From Desulfurococcales archaeon (GTDB taxonomy: Archaea > Thermoproteota > Thermoprotei_A > Sulfolobales > NBVN01), in the NCBI GenBank assembly GCA_021163585.1, contig JAGGTW010000095.1, positions 1 through 6,549 of the forward strand: 6,549 bases of DNA, in the 5' to 3' direction. Positions 5,982-6,549 of this stretch are shown here, one piece after another. Below the pieces are notes generated by a model. That model saw nothing but the letters and a program-made list of their open reading frames with translations, was not told the origin of the DNA and did not search any database. Numbering within the stretch: the first letter of the stretch is position 1; every line of letters begins with the position of its first letter. The translations under genes were made by a program, and so were the position numbers.

Positions 5982-6047
5982 TGTGTGACCCAGTAATTAC
6001 TAGAATTAACATTATTAATACAATCTAGGTACATTAGGTTTAGTGTT

Positions 6048-6075
6048 ATTTAAAAACATGAACGGCTTTTTAAAT
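6048..6075. repeat. Perfect 9-bp inverted repeat of TATA-like half-sites
   Basis: ATTTAAAAA at 6048-6056 and its exact reverse complement TTTTTAAAT at 6067-6075 are separated by ten bases (6057-6066). Each arm resembles an archaeal TATA box pointing away from the centre. The pair can be read as back-to-back promoters, a regulator binding palindrome or a hairpin; the sequence alone does not decide. Confidence 0.5.
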
Positions 6076-6207
6076 CTGAGAGAGTAAGTTATATTAATAA
6101 TTAATAGTTTTTGTACAGTAATATACACCTATACATCTCTTAAAATTAAGCCAATAAGGATATTAGAATGTATTAGCAGGAGTAATTTTTAACCAGCTAC
6201 GATAAAT

Positions 6208-6219
6208 AAAGGTTTAAAA
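6208..6219 (+). promoter_or_regulatory. Likely BRE/TATA promoter of the glutamate dehydrogenase gene
   Basis: AAAGGTTTAAAA combines an A-rich BRE-like stretch with a TTTAAAA box (6213-6219). A start about 25 bases downstream would fall near 6240, just ahead of the Shine-Dalgarno GAGGT (6243-6247) and 15 bases before the ATG. The spacing fits a conventional archaeal promoter with a short leader. Confidence 0.5.
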
Positions 6220-6254
6220 CATCCTTACATCAAATATTATGTGAGGTACCTAAA

Positions 6255-6549
6255 ATGGGCTCCAAGTTTCTGGAAGACACTCTTGCAACAATAAAGCGTG
6301 GTGTTGAATTAGGCGGTTTCCCAGAAGAGCTCTACAAACTCTTAAGCAAGCCCGAGAGGATTTTAGTCGTAAAGATACCGGTCAGAATGGATGACGGCAG
6401 GCTTGAGGTATTTGAGGGTTACAGGGTTCAGCATAATAGTGCTTTAGGTCCATATAAGGGTGGCATCAGGTTCCACCCGCAGGTAACTCTTGAGGATGAC
6501 ATGGCCTTAGCTACTCTTATGACGCTTAAGAACTCGCTGGCAGGCATAC
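6255..6549 (+). CDS. gdhA: Glutamate dehydrogenase, N-terminal part (truncated by window end)
   Basis: The first 98 codons of an NAD(P)-dependent Glu dehydrogenase, which interconverts glutamate and 2-oxoglutarate plus ammonia. The visible part is the dimerisation/substrate domain. The protein starts MGSKFLEDTLATIKRG and continues with the hallmark GPYKGGIRFHP, whose lysine binds glutamate. LMTLKNSLAGI follows, with the second conserved lysine, just before the window ends; the catalytic lysine and nucleotide domain lie beyond. The KNSLAGI wording resembles crenarchaeal enzymes more than the Pyrococcus type. ATG at 6255 is preceded by GAGGT with seven-base spacing. The reading frame stays open to the end. 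Leucine or other amino-acid dehydrogenases of the same superfamily are less likely, because the YKGGIRFHP context is Glu-type. The gene is divergent from the aminopeptidase gene. Confidence 0.92.
   Translation, partial: MGSKFLEDTLATIKRGVELGGFPEELYKLLSKPERILVVKIPVRMDDGRLEVFEGYRVQHNSALGPYKGGIRFHPQVTLEDDMALATLMTLKNSLAGI

Larger units (their letters stand above)
5982..6254. promoter_or_regulatory. Divergent intergenic region between the aminopeptidase and glutamate dehydrogenase genes
   Basis: This is the longest gene-free stretch, 273 bp and strongly AT-rich, clearly different in base composition from the coding DNA around it. It holds several TATA-like boxes in both directions, among them a minus-strand TATTAATAA at 6012-6020, suitably placed for the aminopeptidase, and a mirrored pair at 6048-6075. 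I found no ORF, tRNA or obvious C/D-box RNA in it. Confidence 0.6.

Noticed and set aside
5982..6254. tRNA or small structured RNA in the AT-rich gap
   Set aside because: No cloverleaf arms, no GTTCRA-like T-loop and no C/D box pair were found. Hyperthermophile structural RNAs are normally GC-rich, unlike this stretch.
1..6549. Mobile element, CRISPR array or phage remnant
   Set aside because: No spaced direct repeats, terminal inverted repeats or transposase/integrase motifs were seen; the genes are tightly packed metabolic genes with intact frames.

Overview
The window looks like chromosomal DNA of a thermophilic archaeon, most likely a crenarchaeon (Thermoproteota; peptide-fermenting Desulfurococcales, Acidilobales or Fervidicoccales type). 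The support is indirect: an archaeal-type riboflavin synthase, an M29 thermophilic aminopeptidase, an archaeal indolepyruvate:ferredoxin oxidoreductase subunit, a glutamate dehydrogenase of crenarchaeal style, TATA-type promoters, many GTG/TTG starts, heavy AGG use and very short intergenic gaps. The exact taxon cannot be fixed from this sequence.

Layout, left to right. (1) The last codons of an upstream gene, probably iorA, run into iorB (+). (2) Positions 684-4349 hold a lipoyl-cofactor assembly locus. A short radical SAM protein (LipS1-like, +) converges on a minus-strand operon. In transcription order that operon reads lplA (large catalytic domain of lipoate/octanoate-protein ligase), lplB (its separate C-terminal domain) and a HAD phosphatase. 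Divergent from lplA is a second radical SAM protein (LipS2-like, +). (3) Convergent with lipS2 is a minus-strand pair, an M29 aminopeptidase followed by riboflavin synthase ribC, joined by an ATGA overlap. (4) A 273-bp AT-rich divergent promoter region separates the aminopeptidase from the 5' part of a glutamate dehydrogenase gene (+) cut by the window end.

How the genes fit together. The central locus matches the recently described non-canonical sLpl(AB)-LipS1/LipS2 route. In that route a split ligase puts an octanoyl chain on an apo-acceptor and two biotin-synthase-like radical SAM enzymes add sulfur at C8 and then C6, replacing LipB and LipA. Neither LipA nor LipB nor a lipoyl acceptor (GcvH, E2 or LbpA) is in the window. 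The HAD phosphatase overlapping lplB is the unexplained member. The flanking genes fit peptide and amino-acid catabolism: aminopeptidase, then glutamate dehydrogenase for 2-oxoglutarate recycling, then an aryl-2-oxoacid:ferredoxin oxidoreductase. RibC supplies flavin.

No tRNA, rRNA, CRISPR array, insertion sequence or broken gene was seen. No gene-free stretch exceeds 300 bases.
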